A stretch of 64,000 bases of DNA from Taxillus chinensis. Taxonomy: Eukaryota; Streptophyta; Magnoliopsida; Santalales; Loranthaceae. The stretch spans positions 15,634,403 to 15,698,402 of the forward strand of contig CM042084.1 in assembly GCA_023512835.1 (NCBI GenBank), given 5' to 3'. The translations under genes were made by a program, and so were the position numbers. The notes below the pieces were generated by a model. That model saw nothing but the letters and a program-made list of their open reading frames with translations. It did no database searches and was not told where the DNA came from. How positions within the stretch are numbered: the first letter of the stretch is position 1; each line of letters starts with the position of its first letter. Positions 48,101 to 61,716 of the stretch are shown in pieces.

Positions 48101-51100
48101 TCACACAACATTTTGCTTTTTACTCCACTGAAAAGGGTAGTACCCAGATGTTGACCTTCTGCTAACAATTAATCCTGCATAATCAGCATCTATTGAGATA
48201 GGTTTCCTGGAGTCCATTTGAGATATTGTAACACTCGATGGGCTACTTGCGAGTGAATTTCTTTTGGGTTATTCAAAAACTGAGTGATGACACTCACTGC
48301 ATAAGCTATATCAAGTCGAGTGTAAGAAAGCTAAATAAGTTTCTCAATCAAGCGTTGATACATTTCTCTATTGATTGTAGCATCCTCCTCAGCTAGACAC
48401 ATCTTAAGATTTAAATCTATTAAAGTACTAGCTGGTTTACATGTTGTCTTACCATATTTAGTTGGTTTGCATGTTAGTGGTAACTTTTCCATCATAATTA
48501 GGTGGAACTTCCATGCATATTTTCTCTTCCAACTTGCCATGTAGAAAGTCATTCTTCATACCAAATTGCTGTAAATTTTACCCATAATTAACTGCAAGAG
48601 GCAACAATAATATGACTATATTCATTTTTATAACTGGAGCAAAAAGTATGAGTAATCAATCCCATAAGTTTGATTATAGCCTTTTGCTACTAATTTTGCT
48701 TTGTATCTCTCAATTAAACTATCTACTCTATATTTCATGGTGTATACCCATTTATATTGCACTGGTTTCTTGTTGAGAAGCAATAATACTAGCTCTCATG
48801 TTTTGTTCTTCTCTAGAGCCTTCATTTCCGCATCTATAGCTTGTCTCCATACCCTTTTGGATAAAACCTCGAAAAAGTTCGTGCAAATAAAAATAGTATT
48901 TAAGCTAGCCAAGAAGGCTTTATGAAAAAATAAGAATTCATGAAAGGATACATAATGTAAAAGAAGATACAAAGGATGTTTATTGCATTCTTTAGTTCCT
49001 TTCCTAACATGCAATGAAAATATTGTGGCCAGAAATAGAAATTGGAGTAGGGAAATTATGAATTGTTACCTCAGGTGCAGGAATCAGAGATGAGTCTTGA
49101 ACAAACAGATATGCAGGGACTGTCTGTTGTTTCCTCAAAAACATCTTGGTATATCGCTCATCATCAGGAGCAAAATAAGAGATAGGAGCTTTAGAGGTTG
49201 GAGGTGTTCTTTGTTCAAGAACATGTTCAGATCCAGGAGTTGGTGCAGATCAAGCTTGAAAGGTTTGAGGTGTTGTTTATTCAGGAACAAGATCGGATGC
49301 AGGAGCTTGTACAGATGTGAAAAAAGGCAACTCATCAAGAAAGAAGTTCATATCCTTCTCTTCCAAGAGTGAGTATCAATTCTCTCCCTGAAGAGAAGGG
49401 TGTAATAGGAGCTTTAGAGGTTGAAGGTGTTATTTGTTCAAGAATATGTTCAGATCCAGGAGTTGGTGCAGATTAAGCTTGAGAGGTTTGAGGTGTTGTT
49501 TGTTCAGGAACAGGATCGGATGTAGGAGCTTGTACAGATGTGAAAAAAGACAACTCATCAAGAAAGAAGTTCCTATCCTTCTCTTCCAAGAGTGAGTATC
49601 AATTCTCTCCTTGAAGAGAAGGAAGGATATAATAGGAGCTTTAGAGGTTGAAGGTGTTGTTTGTTCAAGAACATGTTCAGATCCAGGAGTTGGTGTAGAT
49701 CAAGGTTGAGAGGTTTGAGGTGTTGTTTGTTCAGCAACAAGATCGGATGCAGGAGCTTCTACAGATGTGAAAAAAAGACAATTCATCAAAAAAGAAGTTC
49801 TTATCCTTCTCTTCCAAGAGTGAGTATCAATTCTCTGCCTGAAGAGAAGGAATAGTGTAATATGACTTCGTTTCAATGAAAGTAACATCTGCAAAGAAAA
49901 AAACTTTGTAATATGGTGAATGATAACACTTATATCCCTTTTGTGTGGGAGAGCACTGCACAAACATGCATTTCAATGTTCGTAGATCAAGTTTTCCCTA
50001 ATTTTAACTATGATAGAAGGTTAGGAGTACCTTTATTGGGCTACGAATTTGTAAGACTTTGAAAGAAAATCGATTTATGAGATGAGCGGTTGTAATGATA
50101 GCTTCCCCAAAAAAGGAATTATAAACGTGATTCTAGAAAAGAAGAATCCTAGTAGACTCAATAAGATAAACATTATTTTGTTCAACGAGACTATTCTGTT
50201 GAGGAGTATAAACATTGGAGGATTCATGTATAATTCCTTCATTTTGAAAGTAGGGGGGGTTAAGATTTGATTAAAGTAATCTCAAGCATTGTCAGACCTT
50301 AATCTTTTGATATTAACCCAAATTAATTTTTGACCATAGATTTGTTTTGGGGGAGAATAGTACTAACATCAAAATTTTGTTTAAGCAAAAAAAATTTCAG
50401 ATAACATGATAGCAATCATCAATAAGGGAAAAAAACCATCGTGCCCTAGAAATATTAAAAACATTAAAGGGTTCCCAAATATCACTATGACTAAGAAAAA
50501 ATAGAGTAGAACTCCTTGTATGACTAGTTGAGAAAAAGGCACATTTGTATTTAGTAAGCTCACAAATGTAACAATGAAAATCTTCAAAAATTTAAATTTT
50601 TGAATAAAAATAAAAACATAATTTTCAAAACACTAAAAAAAGGATGTTTGAGTCAATGATGCTATAACCAAACTTTACCCTTATTCAAAGATGCATGCTG
50701 AGACACAAGAGAATGGAAAAAGTTGTTATTGATAATGTTGATTGATGCACTGCTTCAAGGTAGTAAAATCCGCTCTACTTTCTAGCACATTCAATCTTGT
50801 AAGACTCTTTACTTTTCTAGGTAGGATTAGACTGTGGCATATATGTGTGTATAGTGTGTTAAAAAGGTTAATGAAATATTCCTATTTCTCACAACTATGC
50901 CCAAGAGAAAAGATATTAATTATACAATTACATTTTTCAATAAAACTCAATGACAGATGGCAAAGATATTATTTGGAAGCAAAGCAGTACCTCAATGACA
51001 GTTCCAATGTAATCTAGAACAGCTGGAATCTTGGCTTCAGCTGAATCATTGTATATCTAGAGTCCAAACCAGATGTGGAGACTAAATAAATTATAACTTC

Positions 51101-54100
51101 ATAAATCATAAAGCAGAGAGAACACGAAAATAATGTTTTTGATGCCAATAAGCCCACAGGAAAATACACAAAAAAAAAAAAAACCAGAAACATTATCGTA
51201 AGCAATCCTAAAATAAATAAATTTATCAAAATTAAAGTTTCTCAAATCATTTCTAACGAGGGCAGGTTCCACAATGATTTTAATTTTGGGCTTCAAAGGG
51301 ACATTGGGAAAGGCCTTGCAGCCATATGAAAAAAGAGACTAAATATCCAACCCCGAGGAGGACAATCCTTTTTCCCTCCCCATTTCTTCAGAGTCTTGTA
51401 AAATGGAGATTGAGAAGAAGAGAAAAAGATGATTTTACTTAAGTAATGAAGGTACAATATTTACAATCTCTAACTTGGGGCAAGCTAGGGTTTCACAAAA
51501 AAAAAAAAAAGAAGGCCCATGATTTCTAAGGACATCATCTCGATCTTCTTCAATAACAAACTTGAAGCTCTTTTGTTTGATCCAAAAGACCCCCTTGGCA
51601 AAATTATGCCACTCCATGATTCTCCTTATCCCAACTTAGTTTGGTTTTGGTATAATTTGTTACTTTAGTGTCAGTTATTCAGTTGTAACAGTAATTTCTC
51701 ATAAATATATTAACAAGAACTTTATTATATAATAATAATCATGGGATTCATATTCTTTTGACTAGATTATGTTTTGGTCATTTTGATGTTGTTTCATTGA
51801 CTTTTCATCACTACCGCATTCAATCTACCTCTAGCCACTTTTGATTTACTTTTATGCTTTAAAAGCTATACTTTTGGAAGCTTCATAACATATATATACA
51901 GGTACACACTAGTGTTCGCTTTGTTGCTTTGACAAGTATAGAAAACTCCCCTTGTCAGCTGCATAACATATATACAAGCACAAACTGGGTATAAAAGCTA
52001 CACGTATGCACAATTCATTTAATTAATAAATAATAAAATAATAAAATACAAACTAGGTATAAAAGCTACATGTATTCACAAACTAGGCTTTGACTGGTGT
52101 GCCAGCTCAGGGCCTAGTTAAGAACTTATTGCGCATCGTTCCTTTTTTCATTTTTGGGTTAAGACGGAGAGGAATGAAAGTGTGTTTGAGAGCAATGTTA
52201 GTGGTCAAAGGCAGTCAAGGCCTCAAGGGGAGCTTTGGGACGCATTGGTGGATGCAACAATGTGTTGCAATTTTGATTGCTAGGATGAATGGTGTGCTTT
52301 ACTGACATTGTGTCCACTGTAATTTGTCGCCATCTTGATTGTCTTCTAATAATTATGTTCCCGTTCCAAAAAAAAAAGATCTCTAACAAAAATTATCAAT
52401 ATCCAGTAAGAAGATGAAATGGCATGTTAGCATCATTCAATCAACAATATGATGAAAATTGCAAAATCTTTTCTGTAAAAAGTTTTTAAAAAGCCTTCAA
52501 TGTTATATGCGGGACCCTGGAGCTTCACAAATGACCAAATAAAAGGGGGCCTTTAATTGATGTAACATGCTTCAAGCATTCAAGCCTACCAAAACAATTT
52601 TCTCAAGAAATTAACATATGTACAATTACAACCTAAGATTGTGCAAGAAGTCCAACACATAATCCAATATATGGAGGATATTCAATCATTATAATATTGT
52701 CATTTGGCTTGTCAAAAATTCCTTAAAATATCAAATTAATCAAGATGAATTAGTGGATGAAGCTCCTTCAATTACTTAAAAGGGTTCTCATAATACCATT
52801 TAGAATATTCTTACTAACGTTTTTTTTTATAAGTAGCAATTATAATTACACAAATCAATAGTATGTTGATATATGATATCAACAATTAATTTACAAAAAT
52901 AAATCATGGCACTAGAATATTAAAGATAATTATAAAGATTCGTCACACTGCCCCACGACATAATAGCTTTCTCTTACAGCAGCTTAACAAGTCAGCAAAC
53001 AGCCAAACCCATATACGGAGATGGTTTAGGTCAAATTCTTATCACGCTTTCTTTATCCATTTCTGCTATTCCCTTAATTTCTATTAATCACTACTGTCAA
53101 CATCCCAATATAGCTGCAACTCTATAAACTAATAAGTTAAGTATTTAGGCAATAAGTTAAGTACTAAGGAATCAAAACCAAGTAATAATCTTCAGAACGT
53201 CTAAAAAAAATGCATAGCTCCCGTTGTTTCACCCACACGCCAAAGGGCAAACTCAATGCTGATCCATCGAACCTTTAGGTGACAATCAGGAAGCAATCAC
53301 AATTTCCCAAAATCCAGTAATACATCATAGAGCCAAACATATTGAAGTTTACCAAAATTACTATGGGATTGAATTTACAGCAGTAGCATTTGTATCTCTC
53401 CATATGCAGATTCTTAAAATTATAAATTATATTCTTGTTTGATGAGGGAGATTTAATGAGGTCTTAGAAAGAACATTGCCTGCCTCAAGGATTACATTAT
53501 TTGTAGTTATTATTGATTTCATAAATCTTTTGTAACTAGTAAAACGGTTCTCCCCATGCCCTAAGGAAATAAGAATTACATTTACACCAATCAATACTCC
53601 TCTTAAACAACCTCTACCTAAAAAATACGTTCATAAAACCATCAGGCCCCACTCAAACTAGCTGTCTTGTTAACCTTACTCAAACATTTCTTCTATTTAT
53701 AAATTTTAACTAGCCTGGATGCTCCAAAAGAGCAGAAAGCTTTGCACACATAATACCACTACATTTTGCCTGCATCTCTCTTTCCTCCCTTGATGTTTGA
53801 ACCCTTGTTAAATACATAAGTAATTAATTTTACTAGCGTTGACACTTGATATACACTTCCAGGAAAAACACTATTGCTGTGAAGCCTTTATGAGTGAACA
53901 CTTCAGGACCATGACCTCATTTACAGCCCTGTCCACATACCCACCCTGTTCTGGAAGACTGTAGGATCACTAGATGCACATGGCCGCATTCAAGAGAAAA
54001 CCTAATCAGCAGAGGAAAGTGTATTCAAAGAAGTAATCTGTTTCTAGAGAAGAGAAAGCCGGATTCAAGCAAAAATAATGTTTCATATCGGAAAAGTTGT

Positions 54101-57100
54101 CAACCAAACCAATTAGTTTTAGGATAATATAATACGGTATCAAAGCAGGTTATGTTTTTCACTTAAGATGTCAAACCCGTGAATGTGTTCTTCGATGTTC
54201 CACCTCATTCACGATTTTCGGCCGTATGTATTATCTATATTACCACGCAATACGGTGTATTAATATTCCACATCAGAAAAGTTACCAATCAAATATTGAT
54301 TAATAAAGATCCAAGCATAACCTCTCCGGAAGAAAGCCTTTCAAAATCTAATAAACAACATAAAAAGCATATCATCTTGGCTCTTATTAAGTTTGCTAGG
54401 ACCCCATGAGAGAGGAGATAAATAACATAAGTCCACAGACCCTGGATTAATGAGGCAAAACTGGAATAATAATCTGTCGAAGTTAAATTTCCAAGTTGGA
54501 GCTTAAACAAGTCCTCCCACACATCACACAATTCATTATTTTTATTTTGGCCAAAGTAGAGTAGTGCACATTTTTCCCAAATCTGACATGCACCGTCACA
54601 ATCAAAGAATTGAGGTCGAATAGTGTTCTCCACGCTACCCCACATCAGAGACATATAGCCACATCAACGGCTATTCTTTTGGATAACAAAGTTGATCTGT
54701 CCCATCAAGACAAATTCGTTTCAAAAAATTTATAATTATTCATAACAAAAAGATACTTGCCAAGTGCCTTTGACCAAGATGGATAATCAGTCCCATCAAG
54801 TTAAGTAAATTAATCTGTAAATTGGGAAAGCTAGATACAGGTTGCAACAATGGGCTAATTATTGGTCCATTGATTTATCTTCCATCTTAGAATCAACAAA
54901 GAACCAAACATATCGACTTTAATTAAAATTATAATCATAAAAAGTGTTGCTGTCACGGGAGACTAGTTGAAGCAAGTTCAGAATAATACGTGAATAATAA
55001 AAGATGGAGTCACCAACACAAAAAGTGAAAAAACTACCTTTTCCTATCAAAAAAAAATGGAGTGGCTTCCGTAATTCTAGTAAGTTAACTTCACAGGATC
55101 AACCAGTAAAGGGGCTCTGATTGGATGAATAGATGGCAAATATGGAACTTCCTCACACGATCTAGACGCTGGGATCTGGAAGACTCGTCTGGAATCTGGA
55201 TGCTGGGATCTGGACGACTCCTAAACAAGGACGAACTTACACGATGGGCAAACGCAATGTATTACGAAGAAGACAGCGTGATCTCCTCACACATGATAGG
55301 TGCTGCTCCTTCAGATGGTAAAAACCACAACAGTGTCCTAACCGGCAACATCAACAGCTGATTGGAATGAATACTAGATGCAACATAGTGCCATCTCAAA
55401 CGTGCACACCAACCGTTTAGGGTAGGCTCTCTGATACCATATAATCTGGAATAAAACTATTGTTCGGAATTTGTTAGTGGGATAATAATACATATATAGG
55501 AATCGTAAGGGCCTAGGTCAAACTTAATTACAGCCCAACTTGTTTCTAACTATATACACACATAAAACAACAGTGTTAATCTTCTTCTTTTTTTTTGAGT
55601 GATTCTCCGCATGCAATCAGGTATCACAAAGGGGAGTATTCGAGCTTGATATAGCTTAAGTTTTCAGGTGGTTTATTGACAAACAGAAGTTCTGATTCTG
55701 AAAGAAACTACATCAAGAGGGAAAACTGATTTTCACATTTAATAAAAAAATATTCATTAACGAGCACATCCCTAAGCCGTGTGAAATGTCCTTTGTGTAG
55801 TTAAAGTGCACTCGGCAACATTATAAAACATAGCATCTTGCAGCCCATGAAAAACATGCAAAGTATAGCATATCGCATAAGTTTGATAAACCACATTACT
55901 ACATCATAGTATATAGTAGAATTCATACATAGAACAATACCAGTACATCATCAGATGTTACATTTTAAAATTGGAAAGTTGTGGCTATCAGACTATGGAG
56001 GCAGTTCTTTTAAAAAATTACATTTTAAAATAATAACAATTTAAACTGGGGTCAGTTTGGGACTTTAACTTTCTGTAAATGTGATTTGGGGAACTTGAGG
56101 CTTCAACTTTTCATAATTGGGACTCATGATGCCGCTAATATAAAACTAAGGAAGGCAATCAAGAACATAACTAAGAATGCTACAACGGAAAAGTAATTTC
56201 TGGAATGTACCTTATTTATAAGATTTTTTTGAGTCAACTTAAGTGATTCAGCCTCCTCAGCTTTGCATACCTTAATCTTGTTTTTCACCAATTCCAACTG
56301 CACAACAATACCATTACATTATCAAAGTTTTACTTGCCTTATGTAGGTGTAGAAAAAGAGACAATTCTATATCAAAGAAATACATTGAATACATGGGAAT
56401 TCTCTATATATAAGGCTGATATGATAGTTATAAATCGTAGATCTAAATACAAATTATAGCACACTAATCACATTAATATAGGCAATTACAAAATACAACT
56501 CACCACTAAATAGCTATTTGATAACGTGCATTTATGCCGTTATTCTATTATATATTTAGGGTGTATGAGCATGGGCATTTATGATAGCTGGCGGCTAGGG
56601 CACACATTACACAAAAGTATGATGAATAGGCTTTGTTTGTTGCTGCCATGATTACCAATCAGGTGTACAACACTTAGAAGGACTGTCAATGACCATTTAC
56701 AGTACTCAAGAATAGCATAATATTATTTAAATAACCCCAAGAACCTTAAAATCAGTAGTAACAACGTATGGAGGTGAAATTGTGACCCTAGATGCCTTTT
56801 AGTCCTTAGTTTTAATTCCGAAATAATTCTGTTAACTTTGTTTATTCAGAAAATTACATAAAAATTAGACCTTTAGTTTAAAAAGAAATTATTTTTGCCA
56901 AGACATTTTATAGAACAAGAGTAATTAGGTGTTTTGATTTAAGAACTAAAAAACTAGGCTAATCCTTATGGATTCGACCTCTTGCTTGTTGCTATTCTGT
57001 TTAGTGCAAACTAAGGAAATTAATTATCGTCAAGAGAAATTTTACGACATTAGCTAACTCTTTTAGAGTAGTTAAAAATCTGTCTATCACTATTAAATAG

Positions 57101-60100
57101 TAATAATTATAGTGATAGACAATAGTATTTTCCCTCTAAATAGTGCACAGAAGTCACACATATCCAACTAGCCTAAAATAGGATGGACGACTTTTTCTCT
57201 TAACTTATTGGTAAAGACATCCACAAGTTGTTCTTTCAATGTAACAAACAGACTACAAATTTGTCCCGTCTCTAGCCTTTCTTTGATAAAATGTCAATCT
57301 ACCTCTTTATGTTTGATATGTTCATGTTGAACTGGGCTATAGGCAATTATTGTTATCACAATACAACATCAAATGGGGAGCTAAAAAAGAACAAATAGGA
57401 TACCTTGACGCCAGAGTAAATCACATATCCCTTGTGCCATATAGCCTGGAATCTTGCCTCAGCACTGGACCTTGCCACCACATTCTCTTGTTATGTTTCA
57501 ACACATAACAAGATTCGTTTAAATAAAAGTACAATAGCCTGATTTGTATTTCTTGTCAAGTGAAGAGACCACTTGACATCAATATAGGCCACCACTCTAA
57601 AATAATTATAAAGGGATAATAGGATGCTTTTCCCCCATAGCTTGTTTCGGATATTGAAGAATATGAACAATAACATACATATTAGATGTACAGTGATCAT
57701 GCATTCATGCATATACTAACCCACAAGACACATTAACTAACTACAATGTTTGGCCACGTATGGAATAGGTAAAGAAACTTCCAAAAAAAAACATTGACTC
57801 CTTCCTTAGTAAACAACAACACCCTACTTCTAGGTGAACCATGTAGATATATCCAATTGGGTTGCTGAAAGACAGCATCCCAATACAAGCCTTCGGACAA
57901 ATAGGGAACCTTAATTCCATGAAAGTACATTAAAGGACCAAGATCTTTTATCGCAAACTCATTACCATGAAAGGCTTTCAAAAAATATCACCAATATTTT
58001 TTTATTGTACCACAACATCATTCCCATTAACAACACCAAAAACTTAAACTATGAAAACTATGGTTTTGGCACCAAACCTTAAAATGAACAAAATGTGATC
58101 CTCATTACTCTCTTTATAGCCCACAAAAATTCTAGTACCACACCCAAACCATGATATGAAAAGTAGCTTTAGCCCATAAATCTTTCCTAAGTCTAGAGGT
58201 CTAGTGGTACCTCTCATACACTTCCTAAGTTCATACAGGACCTGCTTTATATTAGACCTAACATATTGTATGCAGTTAGCATTATGAGTCAATTCATACA
58301 TAATCTAAGGGATCAAAACATTGACGTTGAGAACCGTATTCAAACATATCTAAAATCCTCTCTAGGTAAAGGTATTATGCAACATGGGCACTTAGATATT
58401 ATGGAATACACCAACTCTAACTTTGTTGGATTTAAATTGAACGAAAAGCCCACTTTCAAATATGTCATTTGTGGACAATAATTTGGTGACTTGGAGAAAT
58501 AAGAAATTAAATATGATTTCTTTATCCAATGCAAATATCGTGCATTTCATCATGCAACTACAAAGCTTATTTGATTGTGTATTCTTTTAAAACTCGATTA
58601 TAGCCCTCAAAAGTCTATGATGTTCTTTTATGATAACACGACTACCATCAAAATAACTATTAATTCACTATAACACATTCGGATCAAACATGTTGAACTC
58701 GACAAGAATTACATTAACAAATAACATAAATTATGATGTAATAGAAGTTTCCTACATTAAGAAAACGAATCAACTAGCTAATATGATGACTAGGTGATTA
58801 CTAGTGTTCCTTTTTAGACATCTTCATCTAAATTGGACATATGTAATATTTATGTACAAACTTGAGGGGAATAATTAGAATGTAAATTGTCAATTAGCTC
58901 TATTTTAGCTTTAAAGTATAGGTATAAATTAAATTATCTAAAATGAATTTTTACCTAATTAGGTTTTCTCCAATTTTGTATTCATGTAAGTTTTAAAGAT
59001 TCAATTATGCAATGAGGAGGAACATCATTTTTTCTTCCATTCTTTTCTATTGATTGAATATTGTAATCACAACACTTAGTAATTGTATGTCATATGGAAA
59101 TTCAATTTTAAAGTGATATACTTGCTATGCCAAAATTTGACATAAAACACAAACATAAACACAAAAAAGGTTGAAATGTAAGTATGAATCACCCAAAATG
59201 TATTCTCATTCGATGATGGTTCTAAATTTAAGTTGAAAATAATAATAATAATAATAAATAAAAATAAAAAGTTGTTTGGTAAGATATTACCTCATGAAAT
59301 AATGCATTGATTGGCTTCATGTCTTTTTCAGCTAAATCAAGGAAAACCTAATAAACAAGAAAATGGATTGGCAAACATAAATAAACATATACTTAGTATG
59401 ACAATTCTTAGTATATATCATGTGCATAGTTTTGATCAAACATTGAAAATCACATTAGTTTATGACAAAAAACATATTCGTAAACCTAACAATGCCTAAT
59501 GACAAGCAATAGAAAAGAAATACATAAGAAAGGGTACAACTAGACAAACTAGTGGACAAAAACCATAACAGGGTCATGTAAATTTATCTTGAATTCATTG
59601 CATCCCAAATTTCTATATTAAATAATATAGCATAAAGAACATGAGATTTTTGCTTTCGTGATTCAAAAGATTTTGGAAGAGAATGTGATCTTTTATCTAG
59701 CCTCTTATTGGCCTTACACATCGTCCTCTCCGCCAATGGCATGCCCAACTTCCATTAACTTTCCAAATTATCTTGAAAACATCATATTATAGGTTTTCAT
59801 AAATATAAATCGAATCAACATGATGTTTTCTCTTTTATCATCCAAATTAAAGCTTGTACACGTGTCTTCAATCATGGGACACCAAATATGAGGATGCCTT
59901 TGTGATTAAGCATCTAAACTAAAATTCTTCTCTCTTTTCCTTTTTGTTTTTGCTAGGTGATTAGGTAGAGAAAATTTCAAACAATAACTTCGCGTATGGA
60001 GAGATGGTAGACATTAGCAGGCAAAGCCACATTGGCAACTACAATTTCCATCCATCACTATTAAACACTTCCCCGCTAAACAGATGGATGCACCTCCGCA

Positions 60101-60893
60101 TTGGGAATTACCACTCATCTTCATGAAATGAACAAAGGTAACACTTACATGCTGTCGACGCTTCACAGGCAGCTCAGAGAGAACATCTTTTTTAAGTCTA
60201 CGGATTAATACTGTTGCTTTCATCAAATTATGTAGTTCCTCATGGTTACTTGCACCTTGATACATGCCGAATATACCCTGAAGATTAAGATGTAAGTAAA
60301 GAAACAATTTACTTACTGAAATCAGTTATTTATTTATATAGTTTAAAAGAAAAACAGATGTGAGAAGAGACGCTTACACCCTTGCAATATCGGCTACCAT
60401 ATTCATGAACATTCTTATATACATCAGGATACAGCACTTCCAGCTGTTGGAGACAAGAGAGAATAAATTTAGAAACTGAATGCTCAGAAGCATAGTAAGT
60501 AAAATTCAGCTGCTACACTAAAGAATTGAAAGCACCTGTTTGAAGAGCTCAATTGGACGAGATAAAGCAGGGGTTCCACTGAGTAAAATTGCATATTGAG
60601 CTTTCTGGAATTATTAACAAAATACACATCAGGGCAAAATGTAGGTCAAGTTTTAAAAATAGCCAAAATCAGGAGTCTCATAGTTCTCAACATAAGCATC
60701 ATACATCATTTTACAAAAAAAAAAAAAAATCATCCAAGACACCATGATCATACAGAAACACAGCCCCACGAAACAAAAATTCAGATTTGATTCCACCAAT
60801 CAAGAGAAAATAAACCTGTAAAATTGGAACTGCAGCGCTTGTCCGCTTTGCTTGAGCATTTTTCAAGAAGTGTGACTCATCTGCAATCACAAC
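45194..60893 (-). CDS. CHR18: SMARCAL1-like SNF2 helicase, C-terminal part
   Basis: Thirteen in-phase exons in transcript order: 60893-60816, 60604-60536, 60443-60378, 60277-60149, 59347-59291, 56297-56211, 51056-50991, 47369-47301, 47228-47124, 46990-46865, 45792-45734, 45611-45575, 45382-45194. Together they encode 378 residues. It resembles Arabidopsis CHR18, homolog of the annealing helicases SMARCAL1/ZRANB3 that rewind DNA and remodel stalled forks. Visible motifs are the DESH box ([12 protein letters not shown]), motif [16 protein letters not shown]-like [20 protein letters not shown]-type motif [26 protein letters not shown] and motif [13 protein letters not shown]. The C terminus has a PIP-like QRTLDSFI. 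Helicase motif I and the N-terminal HARP-type region (about 295 residues in Arabidopsis) are not in the window; the next upstream intron is over 3.1 kb. Introns hold many copia fragments. Confidence 0.92.
47835..47967 (+). mobile_element. tRNA-derived SINE with target duplication
   Basis: 133 bases inserted into the RNase H of copia element 1. It has an A-box-like TAGCCGAGTG, a B-box-like GTTTGACTC and a T-rich end after TTGTAATATT. The flanking direct repeats are AAGTGTCTATTGATTTC (47818-47834) and AAGTGTATTGATTTC (47968-47982), as expected for LINE-mediated insertion. A related copy lies at about 63670-63812. Confidence 0.7.
49182..49860 (-). repeat. Triplicated copia linker segment
   Basis: Three head-to-tail copies starting at ATAGGAGCT positions 49182, 49405 and 49632, so periods of 223 and 227 bases. 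They lie between the integrase and RT parts of copia element 1. Copies are about 90 percent alike by eye, each with its own small indels. Confidence 0.9.
51057..56210 (-). other. 5.15-kb helicase intron with copia remnant
   Basis: Intron between the exons ending KNLINK and starting IYNDSAEAK. Besides the copia gag remnant at 54289-55442, the rest is AT-rich noncoding DNA. A plus-strand stretch at 54132-54146 (CGGTATCAAAGCAGG) resembles an LTR primer site. The piece 52090-52380 is less AT-rich but was not identified. Confidence 0.5.
54289..55442 (-). mobile_element. Ty1/copia element 4, gag part with primer site
   Basis: The minus-strand frame 54654-54289 has the copia gag (UBN2-like) layout: [16 protein letters not shown], then [22 protein letters not shown] and FASLIQGLW. 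Upstream on the same strand, TATGGTATCAGAGAGCC at about 55425-55441 matches the initiator-tRNA-Met primer binding site, which puts an LTR just to its right (from about 55443). Protease and pol are missing. Confidence 0.6.
57170..57985 (-). mobile_element. Ty1/copia element 2, RT-RNase H remnant
   Basis: The minus strand shows [18 protein letters not shown] (near 57900-57960) from RT. RNase H remnants follow: VVAYIDVKW near 57580, [18 protein letters not shown] near 57440 and HIKHKEVD near 57320. Stops and frame changes are frequent. Lies in the 3-kb intron between helicase exons 59291 and 56297. Confidence 0.7.
58266..59090 (+). mobile_element. Ty1/copia element 3, RNase H and 3' end
   Basis: Plus-strand translation gives [41 protein letters not shown] and [11 protein letters not shown], the copia RNase H in order. 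A purine tract, TTGAGGGGAATAATTAG, follows at about 58862-58878, with AT-rich LTR-like sequence to about 59090. It lies next to element 2 in the opposite orientation, so two separate insertions are inferred. Confidence 0.65.
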
Positions 60894-61716
60894 CTGTATA
60901 AACAAATTAGCATTATTATTTATTAAAACAATATCAAACTCCAAAAGTTTCAAATAGGAAAAGGATAAGCCCATGTAGCTCAAATTAGGTGTGTATATGT
61001 GTCTATTTATTGGAATTGCCTGTTCTTCCAGGAGGTTCATTTTCTTCCACAGAGGCTGGAAGGATCATCTATATTCACTCTACCATCCAAGAGGTGCCCA
61101 ACACAGTTTTCTAAAATGAATGAAGAGTCTGAGAAGCATTGTAAAAGATATAGCCTACAATTATATTAGCATGCGGAAAAAACTCAAACATGTTGAATAT
61201 TTTGTGCTGCGCCACTTCTCTAGTGAAAAGTCCTTTTATAATTGTTCTTACATGTATTGTGAAAGCGCACTAAACTCTATCAAAAATGGACATATGCTAA
61301 ATTACCAAGTAATGTGAAATCTAGTGTGTTGAACTTGGCTGTCCAGGTGCAATCAAAATACATGTACTCTTTAATCAGTGCCTTGTTGACCTAGTCTGCA
61401 GCTACTAGAAATGCTTTAGCGGTTATAAAAGCAATGATAAAAGAACCCACAACAATGGAACACAAAGAACCAAGAATTAAAGGTTGCAACTGCAGAAAAT
61501 TGCAGAAGTATGAATGAATATTAGGAAATCCACAAATCAAGTGATTTAGTTAAATCCCATAAATTAAGGGAGTTGACGCATTAATCAAGGGATTTAACCA
61601 AATCTCATTAAACTTTTTCTTTCCTAATTTGTAGACAACAGTTGTTGTATATTGGTTGTAAGGATCTGAAAAGTTGATTAAAAAACTAAAAACACTTTAA
61701 TCCCTATTTTTTGACA

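Larger units (their letters stand above)
47640..50840 (-). mobile_element. Ty1/copia element 1 in helicase intron
   Basis: Minus-strand pol order is recognisable despite stops and frame changes. The GAG-pre-integrase-like FYYLE lies near 50750 and the integrase pieces [11 protein letters not shown] and NVYTPQQN near 50200-50280. A linker follows (49180-49860). RT start [18 protein letters not shown] lies near 48820 and [13 protein letters not shown] then [21 protein letters not shown] near 48300-48450. RNase [23 protein letters not shown] lies near 48000-48070 and its tail HFVKEKL-LIFTPYV near 47770-47820. The element fills most of the 3.6-kb intron between two helicase exons. A SINE interrupts its RNase H. 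LTRs were not delimited. Confidence 0.8.

Noticed and set aside
58044..58301. Minus-strand frame next to copia element 2
   Set aside because: [12 protein letters not shown] phrase faintly recalls the copia FVGY block, but the rest does not match, so it was not added to the element.
60894..61040. Extension of the helicase frame upstream of VVIADES
   Set aside because: The frame stays open for about 49 codons, but an acceptor (TATACAG) stands exactly before GTTGTG, and the upstream residues do not resemble the family, so the exon is taken to start at 60893.
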